From the NCBI GenBank assembly GCA_964035575.1, contig OZ037891.1:868001-932000 (forward strand): a stretch of 64,000 nucleotides of DNA, written 5' to 3'. A program made the position numbers and the translations under genes. Positions 44,358-55,100 of this stretch are shown piece by piece. Every line of letters starts with the position of its first letter. Position 1 is the first letter of the stretch. The notes under the pieces were generated by a model. The model made no database searches and was not told the origin of the DNA. It saw only the letters and a list, made by a program, of their open reading frames with translations. The stretch is from Rhynchopus sp. YZ270_cl-10. Taxonomy: Eukaryota; Euglenozoa; Diplonemea; Diplonemida; Diplonemidae.

Positions 44358-45198
44358 GGCATACTGTGCAGGCGAGCCGTTTTTAGGCGAGTTTTTCGTT
44401 TTCCTGATTTTCAGGAAAAACTCGCCAAAAACTCGCCCTACTCGCCCATTACTCGCCTATTACTCGCCAAAACTCGCCAAAAACTCGCCAAAACTCGCCT
44501 AAACTCGCCAAAAACTCGCCTAAACTCGCCTAAACTCGCCCCAATTTGGGTGCAAATCCTGGTGCACATACGCACCTTGGGGGTGAAAATGTGCACCAGG
44601 ATGTGAAAATGGAGGGCGGGGGTGACTGATGACAACATGCCACTCGAAAACACAAAAAAATTGAAATTGTGTCACTTGTACGTCTAAAGGCAACCATGTC
44701 ACGGCAGTGGCTGACAGGCATGTATGTAAACATTTGCTCCAGGGGAAGATCCAGGCGTGCCATAGATCCCGGGGGACAAGACGTGCTACAATCCGGAGGA
44801 TGACGAAGACATGAGCCGGGGCTACACTCGCTATACAACAATGTCCTCGCCATGCCGGTAAATGGCAACCCTGCAGGCCACCCCTTGGCGGTACTCCCCC
44901 ACGACTACATCGCACCCATCTGTGCAAGCTTCATGGATCCGCAGAAGCTACAGCTGGACTGGTGGTACTGGTTGTGGAAGCCTACAAAGCAAACTGTAGA
45001 GGTCTTGTTCAAGTGGAACGAAAAAAATTTTCTCTTCAAAACTCAAATTTCCCTCATATTTTCGTGTGTACACTTTTCCCAAGGTAAAATCCCTACCAAA
45101 AAAAAAACTCGCCAAAACTCGCCCCCCAAAAATAGGCGAGTTTTAGGCGAGTTTTTGGCGAGTAGGCGAGTTTTTTTTACTCGCCCGCACAGTATGCC
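44358..45198. mobile_element. 841-bp TIR element with ACTCGCC repeats
   Basis: The ends GGCATACTGTGC(A/G)GGCGAG are inverted, with TA on both sides (44356-44357 and 45199-45200). Inside each end lie many ACTCGCCAAA or complementary GGCGAG units. The middle (about 44600-45020) is less repetitive and holds a 50-codon protein-like stretch (44852 on, containing DWWYWLWKP). It is non-autonomous. It sits exactly between the two foldback elements. Confidence 0.75.
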
Positions 45199-45200
45199 TA

Positions 45201-46384
45201 GGTGGGGGCAAAACCCCTATTTTTTTGAGGCATTTCGATTTTTTTGGATTTACGTGCAAAGTACCCGCAAACCACCGAAAATTTCGGGTCAGAGATGGTT
45301 TTGGGGTGTGGTTTGGGGGTGTTCTATAGGTGAGACACCCCAGAGATACAAAAAAATGGAAAAAAATAGCAAAAATAGACCATTTTGGCCGTTTGGGCCA
45401 TTTTGGTCAAATGGCCATTTTTGACCAATATTTCAAAAAAAAAAGCAAAAATTTGTCATCATTAGGCCTGTCTGGGCACAAATATGCCCCAAAAATGTCC
45501 CGCGAGTCCATTCCGACCTGTTTTGAACACATTTATCGCCTTTTTTGGTGTTTTTTTGGTGTTTTGAGGTCAAAAAAGATCCCCTGACTATCCCCTGGCA
45601 GCCCTGGGCCGCGACTTGCGCCCTGCTTTTGGACCCCCTCTGGGCCAAAAAATGGGTGAAAACCCTCGAAAAAGCACTCCGGGGACCCAGATAGTTCCAT
45701 ATATCCACCAGAAACCCACCCAAACACCTCAAAAACATGCCAGAAAAATATTTTCAAAAACACACTTTTTTCAAAAAGTTCATCTGGGCAGGTTCCATAA
45801 TGACTTATTTGAAAAAGTGTGTTTTTGAAAATGTTTTTCTGACATGTTTTTGAGGTGTTTTTGAGGGTGTGCGGTGGAAATTTGGAACTATCTGGGCTCC
45901 CAGAGTGCTTTTTCGGAGGTTTTCGCCCATTTTTTGGCCCAGAGTGGGTCTAAAAGCAGGGCGCAAGTCGCGGCCCAGGGCTGCCAGGGGATAGTCAGGG
46001 GATCTTTTTTGACCTCAAAACACCAAAAAAAACACCAAAACAAGTGCCTAAAGTGTCCAAAACAGGTCGGAATGGACTCACAGGACATTTTTGGGGTAGT
46101 TTCGTGCCCAAGCAGCTGTCATGATGTCGAAATTTTGCTGTTTTTTTGATTTTTTTCTCAAAAAATGGCCATTTTACCCAACATGGCCAAAACCGTCAAA
46201 AGCCACTTTTTCACTATTTTTTTTGCATTTTTTCATATTCTGAGGTGCCCTAATCATGGATTTTCGGGTCTCAGGGTGTTTCTGACCCATTTCTGGGGGG
46301 TATGAGGGGTGTTGACAGGTTTTTTGCTCACAAAACCACTTTTTCCAAAAATGCCTCACCCGTCCTGAAGGTTTTGCCCCCCCC
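45201..46384. mobile_element. 1.18-kb foldback element 2
   Basis: Arms of about 570 bp meet near 45790 and are more diverged than in element 1. The ends read GG(T/G)GGGGGCAAAACC and TA flanks both sides. Internal stretches such as GAGTCCATTCCGACCTGTTTT match element 1 (GAGTCCATTCCAACCTGTTTT without its first base), and the lengths are nearly equal, so the two belong to one family. Confidence 0.82.
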
Positions 46385-46415
46385 TACCCCCCCCCCCCCC
46401 CCCCCACAATGCGAA

Positions 46416-46644
46416 CACGACGGTGATGTACAGTACATTACAAGTGAAGTTACATGTAACGTTACAAGTGAAAAACCGTTACAAGTGAGTTACAAGTGAG
46501 TTACAAGTGGGATACATGAATTACAGGCAAAATCAGGTTGTAACTGGTGGGTTACAAGTGAGTTACAAGTGAGTTACATGTAACAAAAGTTACATGTAAC
46601 TCACTTGTAACTCCACTTGTAACACCCGTTACATCACCGTCGTG
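46416..46644. mobile_element. 229-bp TIR element of GTTACAAGTGA repeats
   Basis: CACGACGGTGATGTA at the left opposes TACATCACCGTCGTG at the right. The interior is built of GTTACAAGTGA and GTTACATGTAAC units in both orientations. It may be a MITE or a hairpin satellite; no target duplication is clear. Confidence 0.6.
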
Positions 46645-46992
46645 AAGAAAATAAGAACAACGGAAATAGATAGTTGTTAGATTCGAATCCAATTAGTACC
46701 CTCTTCCCCCATACCCTTTCCCGAAAAAACTACGGTCTACCTAAAAAAAAACAGGGACAACAAAAAAACCCCCCTATTTTGTCTTCAGAGCAGGTACCTT
46801 CCAAAAACATAATTTTGGCAAATTAATTGATTTAGATTTGCCACGAATTTGGTTTCCAATGGTTCTATTTAAACCGATCACCACCGACCACTGCCAGCGT
46901 CAATCAGCCTAGGTTCCCAACCCCCTATCCCGCGTATCACTCGAATACAGAACACTCAAAATATACCCCTCTATTTTTACACAACTCAAAAA
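46645..46992. other. Leader region of the 46993 gene
   Basis: A/T- and C-rich sequence with no recognisable feature besides an AT-rich stretch before the start codon. Confidence 0.5.
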
Positions 46993-47691
46993 ATGATGTC
47001 AATTCTGACAACAAGAAAGGTTCCAGCAGTGAGCAGTGCTATGGTCTCTGCTGTACGGAGAAGAACCACAACACAACCCCCTTTTCAGTCACGCTGTGCC
47101 TCTGAGCAGGCCGAGCCCACCCCCGTACCGGAGAAGGCCAAGCTGGGGGGTTGGCTGAACCGCGCCGGCGGGTTTATTAATTACGCACCACACTTTGTTG
47201 AGGTTACGACGAAGGAAGGGTTGAGGGATTTGGTGGAAAATGTGAGTCGCCAGCAGTGTGTTATCATCATATTTGCAAAGCGCGAGGACAAGCTCACGGC
47301 ACGCCTCATCTCCGACGCGGCCGTGGAGTACCCGCTCACGGAGTGCAACCATAAGACAGTCTATGCGTTTTGCAGCTATACCCTCGACACCACACTGCCT
47401 TGCTTCCCCGTAGTCGATGTGTACGGTCAAGGAGAGCTTCTGTTCCGTTCCCTAGGCCGTTCGCCCTACCCCCTCAGGAGCTTCCTCCCTCTGCATGTCT
47501 TAGACGGTCAATACCGCCCCCGCGCTGATGCAGAAGAGATTCCTCCAAGTACCTCGACAATGCTCGGCATCCCGCGTGCAGAGTTAAAGAAGAGTATCCA
47601 AGCGCTCACAGTGTTGCACCACACAGAATTCCTTGAAGGGATGCAAACACAACAGGAGCGCCTTACCAAGATTCGTATGGGGGCAGCATAG
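46993..47691 (+). CDS. Possible mitochondrial thioredoxin-fold protein
   Basis: Single exon, 232 residues, family not firmly recognised. The first 30 residues (MMSILTTRKVPAVSSAMVSA and on) are rich in Arg, Ser and Thr with no acid, as in mitochondrial presequences. The central part (about 75-165) has a beta-alpha-beta flavour: QQCVIIIFAKREDKL, then a helix, then KTVYAFCSYTLDTTLPCFPV VDVYGQGELLF. This recalls thioredoxin-like folds, including a cis-Pro-like CFPVVDVYG turn, but there is no CxxC active site. The C-terminal helix (AELKKSIQALTVLHHTEFLE) may mediate association. A second ATG directly follows the first. The fold call is an inference. Confidence 0.6.
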   Translation: MMSILTTRKVPAVSSAMVSAVRRRTTTQPPFQSRCASEQAEPTPVPEKAKLGGWLNRAGGFINYAPHFVEVTTKEGLRDLVENVSRQQCVIIIFAKREDKLTARLISDAAVEYPLTECNHKTVYAFCSYTLDTTLPCFPVVDVYGQGELLFRSLGRSPYPLRSFLPLHVLDGQYRPRADAEEIPPSTSTMLGIPRAELKKSIQALTVLHHTEFLEGMQTQQERLTKIRMGAA

Positions 47692-47859
47692 TGGAGAAGA
47701 GGTGGAGGGAGTGGAGGGGGGTGGGAGGGGGGAATAGGGTATCTCCCTTCAATTCTTAAAAGGATATAAAAGTGGAAAGTGAAGGTATTGATGTGGTGGT
47801 TCAAAACTTTCTTCCTAATTGGTGAACAGAGATGGATTCACCCAAACAAAAAAATCCAT

Positions 47860-47976
47860 GGGAGATAGTCAGACTTACCCTACCCTATTTTGAAAAAGTT
47901 CAGACTTGCCCTAAAAACACTTTTAGGGCAAGTCTGAACTTTTTCAAAATAGGGTAGGGTAAATCTGACTATTCCC
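47860..47976. mobile_element. 117-bp near-perfect hairpin MITE
   Basis: GGGAGATAGTCAGACTTACC at the left opposes its near-complement ending CTGACTATTCCC. Arms of about 56 bp surround a four-base loop. AAAAATCCAT is repeated directly on both sides (47850-47859 and 47977-47986). A 9-10 bp duplication fits Mutator-like elements. Confidence 0.75.
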
Positions 47977-48319
47977 AAAAATCCATTTTTTTTTTTTTTT
48001 TTTTTTTTGGCGTCTGATGATGTCGGTGCGGGGGGGGGAGGGGTTTTTTGTGTTGATATTTGAAAAACTGAAGAAGAAAAAGCCCAAAAGAACGACCCAT
48101 AGTGGTCCCACACCCTCTTTTTTTAGATTATTTCACTAGAATTCATGACTTTCATAGTACTCTCTGGTCTCCCCCTTTTGATACTGTGCGATAACGTTGT
48201 TGATGTTGACCAAGAGAAACCTAGACCACAATGTAACATTGTTCAATGTTCAGCAAAAAACAACAAAATTAGCGTATTTCAAAAGCTGAAGAAAACAAAA
48301 AAGCAACAACGGAAAGAAA

Positions 48320-48385
48320 GTGGAGATTGCACAATTGTGGTAACACAACCCGAGGCAACTACACTACTCCAACAATTTAGCAACA

Positions 48386-48425
<40 letters not shown>
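48320..48425 (+). repeat. Family C repeat followed by (CA)n
   Basis: GTGGAGATTGCACAATTGTG and CCGAGGCAACTACACTACTC are conserved. The A-rich end (CAATTTAGCAACAAAAACAC) runs into about 18 CA dinucleotides. Confidence 0.65.
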
Positions 48426-48427
<2 letters not shown>

Positions 48428-48491
48428 GCAAACCAGGAACGGGTAGGGAGGTAAAATTGAATCTCAAACTCTGCTGCCAAAGCGTACCAAG

Positions 48492-50711
48492 ATGGGCGCG
48501 TTCCAGGAGAAGTTCGGTGATTTGGATGACATTTTTGCGTACTCGACTGGGAAGGTTGTGGTGCTAAAGGACCGGTTTCTTGGCCTGCTCGCAATAGTCT
48601 TGAAGCTCGCTATTCTGTGCTACATCATCTTCACGGTTGTCATTGATAAAGGGTACTACGTGATCGAAACACCTCGCGGCACCACACGCATGTCCCTCCA
48701 GATCCCTCCTGTGCCTGTGGACGCTGATTTGGACTACTGCACGAACCTACCTGGTATGCTCGCATCTTTGACCTTCTTAACGTACTTCGAAATATGGGTC
48801 AAAACAATAGGTCCATAAAAAATAATTGTTCTGGTCAATCTGGGTGATTTTGTCCTTGTTCTGCTTCATCTTTGTGTTCTTTTTTACGCAGTACTCGGGG
48901 TATACCCGCTTTTAGGGGTTTGTGGATGATCATCGGTACGAAGGCTGCTTCCTCAATAGCCTCAAAAACATTCTTTTTTGTGATGTGAACAGTGAACGAA
49001 TCAGGCATGGCCGCTGTGCCCACCGGAAGGCTTTTCGTCTTCGAAAGATTTGGTCCCTGAAAGGAGCCGGCACCTTCAAAAGTCACCATCGTCTTCGTAT
49101 CAGACCAATGACTGGGATGACTGGGCAGAGGTTGTACAGGTGCTTGTCGCAGTACTCTTTGCCCCAGATCGGGTCTGGGCCTTCCTTGGGACTCTAGTCC
49201 TGTTGCCCATGATCGCACAGTAGATCTCGTAGTCCTCGGGGTGCTGGGCCCCCAGCAGGTCGCAGACCGTCATCATGTGGTAGAACGGGCTGGTCTGCCT
49301 GAGTGCGGGGACAGGAGTGGGTTCCGACATATTCTACGATGCATTCACCATGCAGTCCTCGTACCGGGGTGGTATCTTCGGCACACTCTCGACCTCGCAT
49401 GGCTTCTCATTTGACATGCTGGCAACTGGCCATCGGTGGCCGCGTACTGTCACAACCCTTTTATCACCTGACATCAGATTCTTTTTATTTATACCTAGGT
49501 TGCTAATGGCCACCCGTCCCACTCCTGTCTGGTTAAAGGTCCTCATCCTGATGGTGCCAATAGAATGGAGGTTTGCAGCTGTCGACCTCCGCTTCAGGTT
49601 CTCCTTGGTCCTCAGGAACGTCGACTCCTCCAAGAAAAATATGTGGGGCCAGAATAGGTTATAAAAATGCTTCCCAAAAAGTCCATATTTATTCTGATCC
49701 ATGTTTCGAAGTGAAGTATCTTAAGTTTTTTTCGACATTTGCCGTGAGGCTTTTTGTCTTATTTTAAATTCCTATTTTTTTGCAGATGGCGGGACAAACC
49801 CTGTGTCGCAACATCGGGTGCTCCCTTGCGCATATGTGGACAGTGACCAGCTTAATGTCCCGACCCTGGGGTCGCAGTTCTTCATCACAACGCGTCTGAA
49901 CCGCACCCTGCAGAACTTCAACTGCCCGCTCACGGACTACGACTGTCAGGTACCGCCGGCGTATCCTGCGACAGATATTGTCTTTGAGGGGTTCATAGCG
50001 GGCATCGAGAATGCGACACTGCTCTTGCAGCACACTGTCGAGGGCAAGGGACAGGTCAAGCTGGAGCGTTCCCTGAACGACATGGAGGGCGTCGTGCACG
50101 ACTGCAGCGGCAACGTTGTGAAGCGCATCCCACGCTCCAACGGCAACATCGAGGACCGCCTTATCCTCGTCTCTGAGCTCGTCCAATGGGCGCAACCAGG
50201 CATTCACGGCTCCTGCGATACTACCTTGGATTTGGATGACTCAACAAACGGCGGGAGCGCGACACTACGCTATGACGGAATGATCCTGCACGTTGTGATC
50301 GACTACGACAACACCGAAGGGTCCACCGATGACGTGGAGTATGTGGTGACCGTGACAGCCTTGACGCAGTCTGACCCAAAGTACACAGCGCTCAGTCAGG
50401 TGGACGATACGCACTATGCAAACGACAACAGACACGGCCTGCACATCATTGTAGTGCAGACAGGGAAGTTGGGGCAGTTCTCCTTTGCTGCGTTGGTCAT
50501 CAGCATGACGGCAGGTCTTGGTCTTCTTGCAGTGGCAAACACCATAACAGACCTCCTCGCAAAGCACGCTATGCCGCTAAAAGAAGAGTACAAAAAGCTT
50601 ATTTTTGAATACTCCGTCGACTTCTCGGAGTTCAAAAAAACCCAAGAACGCAAAAAAGATGGCATGTACGATGAGCTCCGTCTCTCTGAACACGACTTCT
50701 CAAAGCTCTAG
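48492..50711 (+). CDS. P2X-type ATP-gated ion channel (Dictyostelium-like)
   Basis: Two exons (48492-48753 and 49786-50711, phase-1 intron of 1,032 nt) give about 395 residues, close to the usual 380-400. The N-terminus DDIFAYSTGKVVVLKDRFLG carries the conserved Thr-x-Lys motif before helix 1 (about 34-54), followed by KGYYVIETPRGTTRMSLQIP. The join reads DYCTNLPDGGTNPVSQ. The ectodomain contains cysteines and the motifs SQFFITTRLNR, NCPLTDYDC and RYDGMILHVVIDY. Helix 2 (about 319-341) reads FSFAALVISMTAGLGLLAVA, then ITDLLAKHAMPLKEEY. Motif order and spacing match slime-mould P2X receptors, which act on the contractile vacuole, better than animal ones (the animal disulfide pattern is absent). 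It should be a trimeric cation channel. The intron holds antisense coding-like sequence. Confidence 0.9.
48835..49702 (-). pseudogene. Antisense degraded coding patch in P2X intron
   Basis: On the - strand most of the intron reads as protein-like sequence in changing frames: FLRTKENLKRRSTAANLHSI (followed by GTIR), CEVESVPKIPPRYEDCM, TSPFYHMMTVCDLLGAQHP, YCDKHLYNLCPVIPVIG and MPDSFTVHITKKNVFEAIEE. Composition is richer in GC than ordinary introns here. It is interrupted a few times, so it looks like a dead insert. The LK...GTIR pattern faintly recalls piggyBac-type transposases, but I cannot claim that. It does not resemble the P2X exons. Confidence 0.45.
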
Positions 50712-50747
50712 ACCCAAACACTAAAATGGGAGGGAGAGAGGGAGAGG

Positions 50748-50858
50748 CACAGCAGAGAATAAGCCGGGTCCCCGGTCCTCGGTCCTGGTCCGGGTCCCAG
50801 TCCGGCTGAGAATAACCGGGTCCCCGTCCCGGGTCCCGGAGTCTTATTCTCTGCTGTG
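50748..50858. mobile_element. 111-bp GC-rich MITE
   Basis: CACAGCAGAGAATAAG at the left opposes CTTATTCTCTGCTGTG at the right, a perfect 16-bp inverted repeat. The interior repeats CCGGGTCCC-type units. It lies about 40 nt past the P2X stop, probably in its 3' UTR. The G-rich flanks hide any target duplication. Confidence 0.7.
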
Positions 50859-51159
50859 GGGGAGGGGGAGGAGAGAAAAAAAACAAGGGAGAAGGGAGGT
50901 GGGGTATTGCAAAATGAGTTGAGTCTCATCCTTGTGGTTTGGAGTAGCCTGTTTTTCTTTTTTGATGCGGTGCTCTCTGTCCTTTGGACAGAAATGGGGT
51001 CTTCGTTTATTTTCTGTTTTTTTTCTACCTGCCCCTCAGGGACTTACCCTCTTTGCTGAGTGTTCGGTCCTCCTTCCGTCTCTAAATATGCATCATTATG
51101 TCCATCACCGGCCTATGGTGCATTCAGATCCCCTTATGGGTTGTCTATGCCGTTTTTTC

Positions 51160-51195
51160 TATGTACACGAGAGGCACATTCATCTTTTAAGCTTT
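51160..51195 (+). repeat. Hairpin element, ACGAGAGG-loop family
   Basis: ATGT (51161-51164) can pair with ACAT (51176-51179) around ACACGAGAGGC. The tail TCATCTTTTAAGCTTTG follows. Confidence 0.5.
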
Positions 51196-52179
51196 GATCT
51201 TCAAGTGTTTTTTATTTATTTATTTTGGGTGTTTTCTGCTGTCAAATTTGACTAAAAAATACCCCCCCCACATACGCCGTCAGAAACCAGAGATGGTTGG
51301 GTTTGCGTTGACACTGGCTGTTCCATTTTTTTTTTTTTTTTTCCACGCACGCTGCCTTGTTTCTATATCAGGATTTGTCTCCCTGCAGAATGAGGATTCC
51401 TTTTTTTCCAAAATAATCCTGGATCCAGTTTTTTTTTTTTTTTTTTTTTTTTTACTGGTTTTCTTCCTTGCTTTCGTATTTTTTGTTTTCTTTATCTATG
51501 TGGATCCCCCCCAGTGAACCGTTAGGGACCCCGCTCTGCCGTGGCAGTCGTGGTTAGCGTTGTCATGTTTGTCTGTAGCACACAAGTAAGAAGAGAGACT
51601 CAAGGTCTCATTGGCGTCTGTTTCTCAAAAGTTTGGTTGTTGTTCTACTCTTGTGGGTTGCCGTTAAACGGAAGCGCCTCCCCATTTACCACGAAAATCG
51701 GGGGGAACATACAGGCTGCACAGATCTCCCCCCACTATGTGGCAGTCGAGCCTTGTTACGTGGCTCCCTGGCCTGACTGCGAACTCCGCGCAACCTCACA
51801 CGAGGTTAACCACGGAGTCAAAAAGAAAAAGAAAATATGATAAAAATAAAAAATTTATAAAGTGCACCCAAGCCCCCCGGGGCCTGGGCACCTTATAAAT
51901 TAAAAGGAAAAAAAATGATATGTTTTTTTTTTTGTTTTTTTTTTGTATTTTTTTGTTTTTTCTTTGTTTTTTTGTTGTTGTTTTTTTTTTTTTGAAAAGT
52001 AAAAAGTATGTTTGAAAGTGTAACACACGTCTTCGTAGAAGACGGCGTTCCGCACATGTTTTGTCTTCGCAACCGTCAGTTGCGCTGGTCGTGGTGCCGC
52101 AGGTACGTCCTGGGCTTGCTTTGTGTTCGCAGTTTTTATTTTCTTTTCTTTATTGTTTCAAGTTTTGGCCGGCGTCTCC

Positions 52180-55100
52180 TCAGCAGGTGTTGCTCCGCAC
52201 GAGTTCAGGCAGGCTGGCCTCTGTCAGTTTTGCTGCGCTGATGTACTTCAGGCACAATTGGGGTTGCTCTAGCAGTAAGAACTTGAGCGACTTGTTTGGC
52301 AGTAGGTCTGTCCTTAGTGCCTTGGTGGCTGAACACACTTTGAACATGTGCTTCAGTGTCGCCTTTGCTTTTGACGTGCAGTTGTTGCAGCGTGCCACGT
52401 CGTTGCTGCCCATGTAGTCGAACAGCGCAGGGTGGCGCTCTGTCCGCAGCAGTCTCATCTGCACTGCTCCCCGCCGCGTGAGCTCCGGTGTGCTCAGCTT
52501 GGGTCGCGCCACTCCCTTCGGGGTGTCCGCCGTGATCGTGCTGTAGAGTTCGCTCACCGGTTGCGGTGTGTAGCTGGAGCAGACTGCGCGTATCGCCGCT
52601 TTGCACGCCAGGAGCGTGAGTGGTTCCTCTTGTAGGCGGCCTTTTTGTGATGCCCGTTCTGCTTGGTACGTGGCCGTACCTAACTTGGCTTCGTGGTCCG
52701 CTTCCTCATTTCCACTCACCCCCACATGTGACGGGATGTACTGCATGATCACCCGCACCTTGGTTGTAGCCCGGTGTAGTGCCGACCACACGTCGCAGAG
52801 AAGTCCCGTAGCCCTCACCGGACCTGTCTCCAATGCACGTAGTGCTGACTGGCTGTCTGTAAGGATTACCACCGTGTTGTGTTTGTGGTCCGTGCGGTGT
52901 AGTTCCGCCACCATCGGAAGTGCCTCTCTGATGGCCACCAGCTCGGCGGTGTACGATATGCTCATCCGCCCTGCTCCGACGTTGGCTGTCGCTACTTCTT
53001 TGTCGCTGTCTCCCGGGTAGACCACAATGCCTGCACCCCCGTGGCCTCGTCCGCCTTCCACCGACCCGTCTGTGTAGACGTGAAGGTCCGCTGGTGGCAG
53101 CTCTGCGATGGTCTGCTCTGTCAAGCTTCTCGCCTCTGCGTCCGTCTGCGTGCCCTTCTTGAAGCCAGCCACGTAGGGCCGGATGTCGACCTTGGGGAGG
53201 ACCTCCTTCCAGCGCCAGGGTGCCACCGGGTAGTGTGTCTGGGACATCGCTGGTTGGTCGTGGCGGTACATCTTCGTCTGTTCCACTGTGGCCTTCGCCG
53301 ACCGTAACCAAGTCAGTTTCGTATCGCTTGAATGCATTGCACACTCTGCTGGGGTCTCCAGTTGTCGACGTGCACGTTCGTACAGGGCTGCTGCATCGAA
53401 TTCGACGTGCTCTCGTATCTTCCTCAGGTGTGCTTCCCAGAGTAGGTCCTCTGCTGTGGTGTAGTAGTTACACCCGGTGATGACCCTCGCCCCCCTTCGG
53501 TGAAGTACTTCCAGAGTTTCAAGGCCTGCCTCATTTAGCGCTGGTCCCCACACCGCCAGTGCATACGTTATGGTCGGGAGCACGTACGTCATGTACACCT
53601 GTCTCAGCATGTGGGCATCGCACCCCCAGTCCCGTCCAGCCATGAGCTGGATCAGAGAAAGTTTTTTGAGGAACTTCGTCTTCACCGCCGCCAGTTGTGG
53701 CTGCATCGTCAGTGCGTCATCCAGTTCCACCCCCAGGTAACGGACCGTCTGCGCACGGTTCACCACTGCTCCGTCTGCGTACTTCACTTCGCACTTAGCT
53801 TTTCTGATGTCGGCACGATCGCCCTTCTCGGTCACTGGCATCACGAAGGTTTTCCTGCGGGATATCGTGAATCCAAGTTTGGGGAGGTGTTCCTCTAGCA
53901 GTGTAAGGACCTTCTGTATCGCCGCAGTTGCTTCCTCCAGTGTGCGCTCCGTACACATGATGGCCAGGTCGTCAGCGAAGATGCAGAAGTGGGCCGTCGT
54001 TCCTTCCAGGATCTCTGCCACCTCCGTCATCACCAGATTGAACAGCAGTGGTGAGAGCACTGTGCCCTGGGGAACGCCCTCCCGCATCACGTATTCCTCG
54101 CTCCGTGTTCCTTCCACCGTTGTCCTTGCCGTTCTGTGCTTCATGTAATCCGTGAGCCACCTGATGTATCGCTCTGGTACCTGGTGTTGGTGGAGCCTTT
54201 CCAGAATTTTCCCCCGTTTAACCTTATCGTAGGCCTTGTCGAGGTCCAGCGTCAGAATGATGGGGACTTCTTTCTTCGCTGCGGAGTCCTTAGCCAGCTG
54301 CGTGATGTAGGCCAAGTTGTCCACGGCGGAACGGAAGCGTCTGAATCCTGTCTGTTTGGGATGTAGGTTCTGTGTGGCCTCGTTTGGGTCTTCCATCAGC
54401 TGGAGCAGTCTGTTCGCTAGCACGTGTTCCATCACCTTACTCACGGTACTCGTCAGGGCTATCGGCCGGTAGGATTCGAGGTCTTCCTCTGGCTTCCCTT
54501 GTTTGTGGATAGGGAAAAGTATGGCCTTCTTCCATTCTTTGGGTAGTTGCCCCTGCTTCCACGAGAGGTTCATCACATGTAGAAGCCCTTTTTTTGCGGC
54601 GGGTCCGAGGTGCATCAACATCTCGTTGTGTATCCCATCCGCTCCAGGTGACTTTCCTGCTTCTAGGACGTTCAGTGCGGCGTCCAGCTCCTCCAGTGTC
54701 AGGGGTGCTTCAGCTCCTTGGGATCCTGCCGTAGTTTGCTGCTCCGCATCCGGTAGGCCTGTGCCGTCACTCACGCTGCAGTAGTGCTCCCCCAGTGCGT
54801 CCGCCTTCTCCTTGTTAGTGGAGAGCTGTTGTTTTTCCTGTTGTCCCTCTTTTTTCACTTTTATGGGGTACGACTGCGCCTTGTCCGCCCGTCCGTCCAA
54901 CTCGCGCAGCAACCTGAAGGCCCCGGAGGTTGCTACTGCCTTGGTGCACTTGTCCTCCCACACCTCTCTCTTCGCCTTCCGTATCGCATTGGCCGTCTGC
55001 CGCCGGAGTTCCGTGAGTGCGTCCCCGTCGGCCACGGTCAGGGTCTCCTCCTTCTGCTGTCTGCGGAGTTCTCTGTCTCGTTGCTTCTGGGCCTTCTTCA

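Larger units (their letters stand above)
47692..48491. other. Intergenic spacer
   Basis: No gene is seen. It contains a perfect-hairpin element, a family C repeat and a (CA)n tract just before the P2X start codon. Confidence 0.6.
50712..51916. other. Spacer between P2X gene and LINE
   Basis: No gene is supported. It holds a GC-rich MITE (50748-50858), one ACGAGAGG hairpin, long T tracts (for example 51430-51452) and a palindrome AATTTATAAAGTGC...CACCTTATAAATT at 51848-51900 next to the LINE tail. Confidence 0.6.

Noticed and set aside
43173-46149. Mirror-image ORFs of about 70-110 codons in the foldback arms
   Set aside because: The same protein appears from each arm because the arms are inverted copies; sequences are Phe/Lys-rich by composition and have no start context or family.
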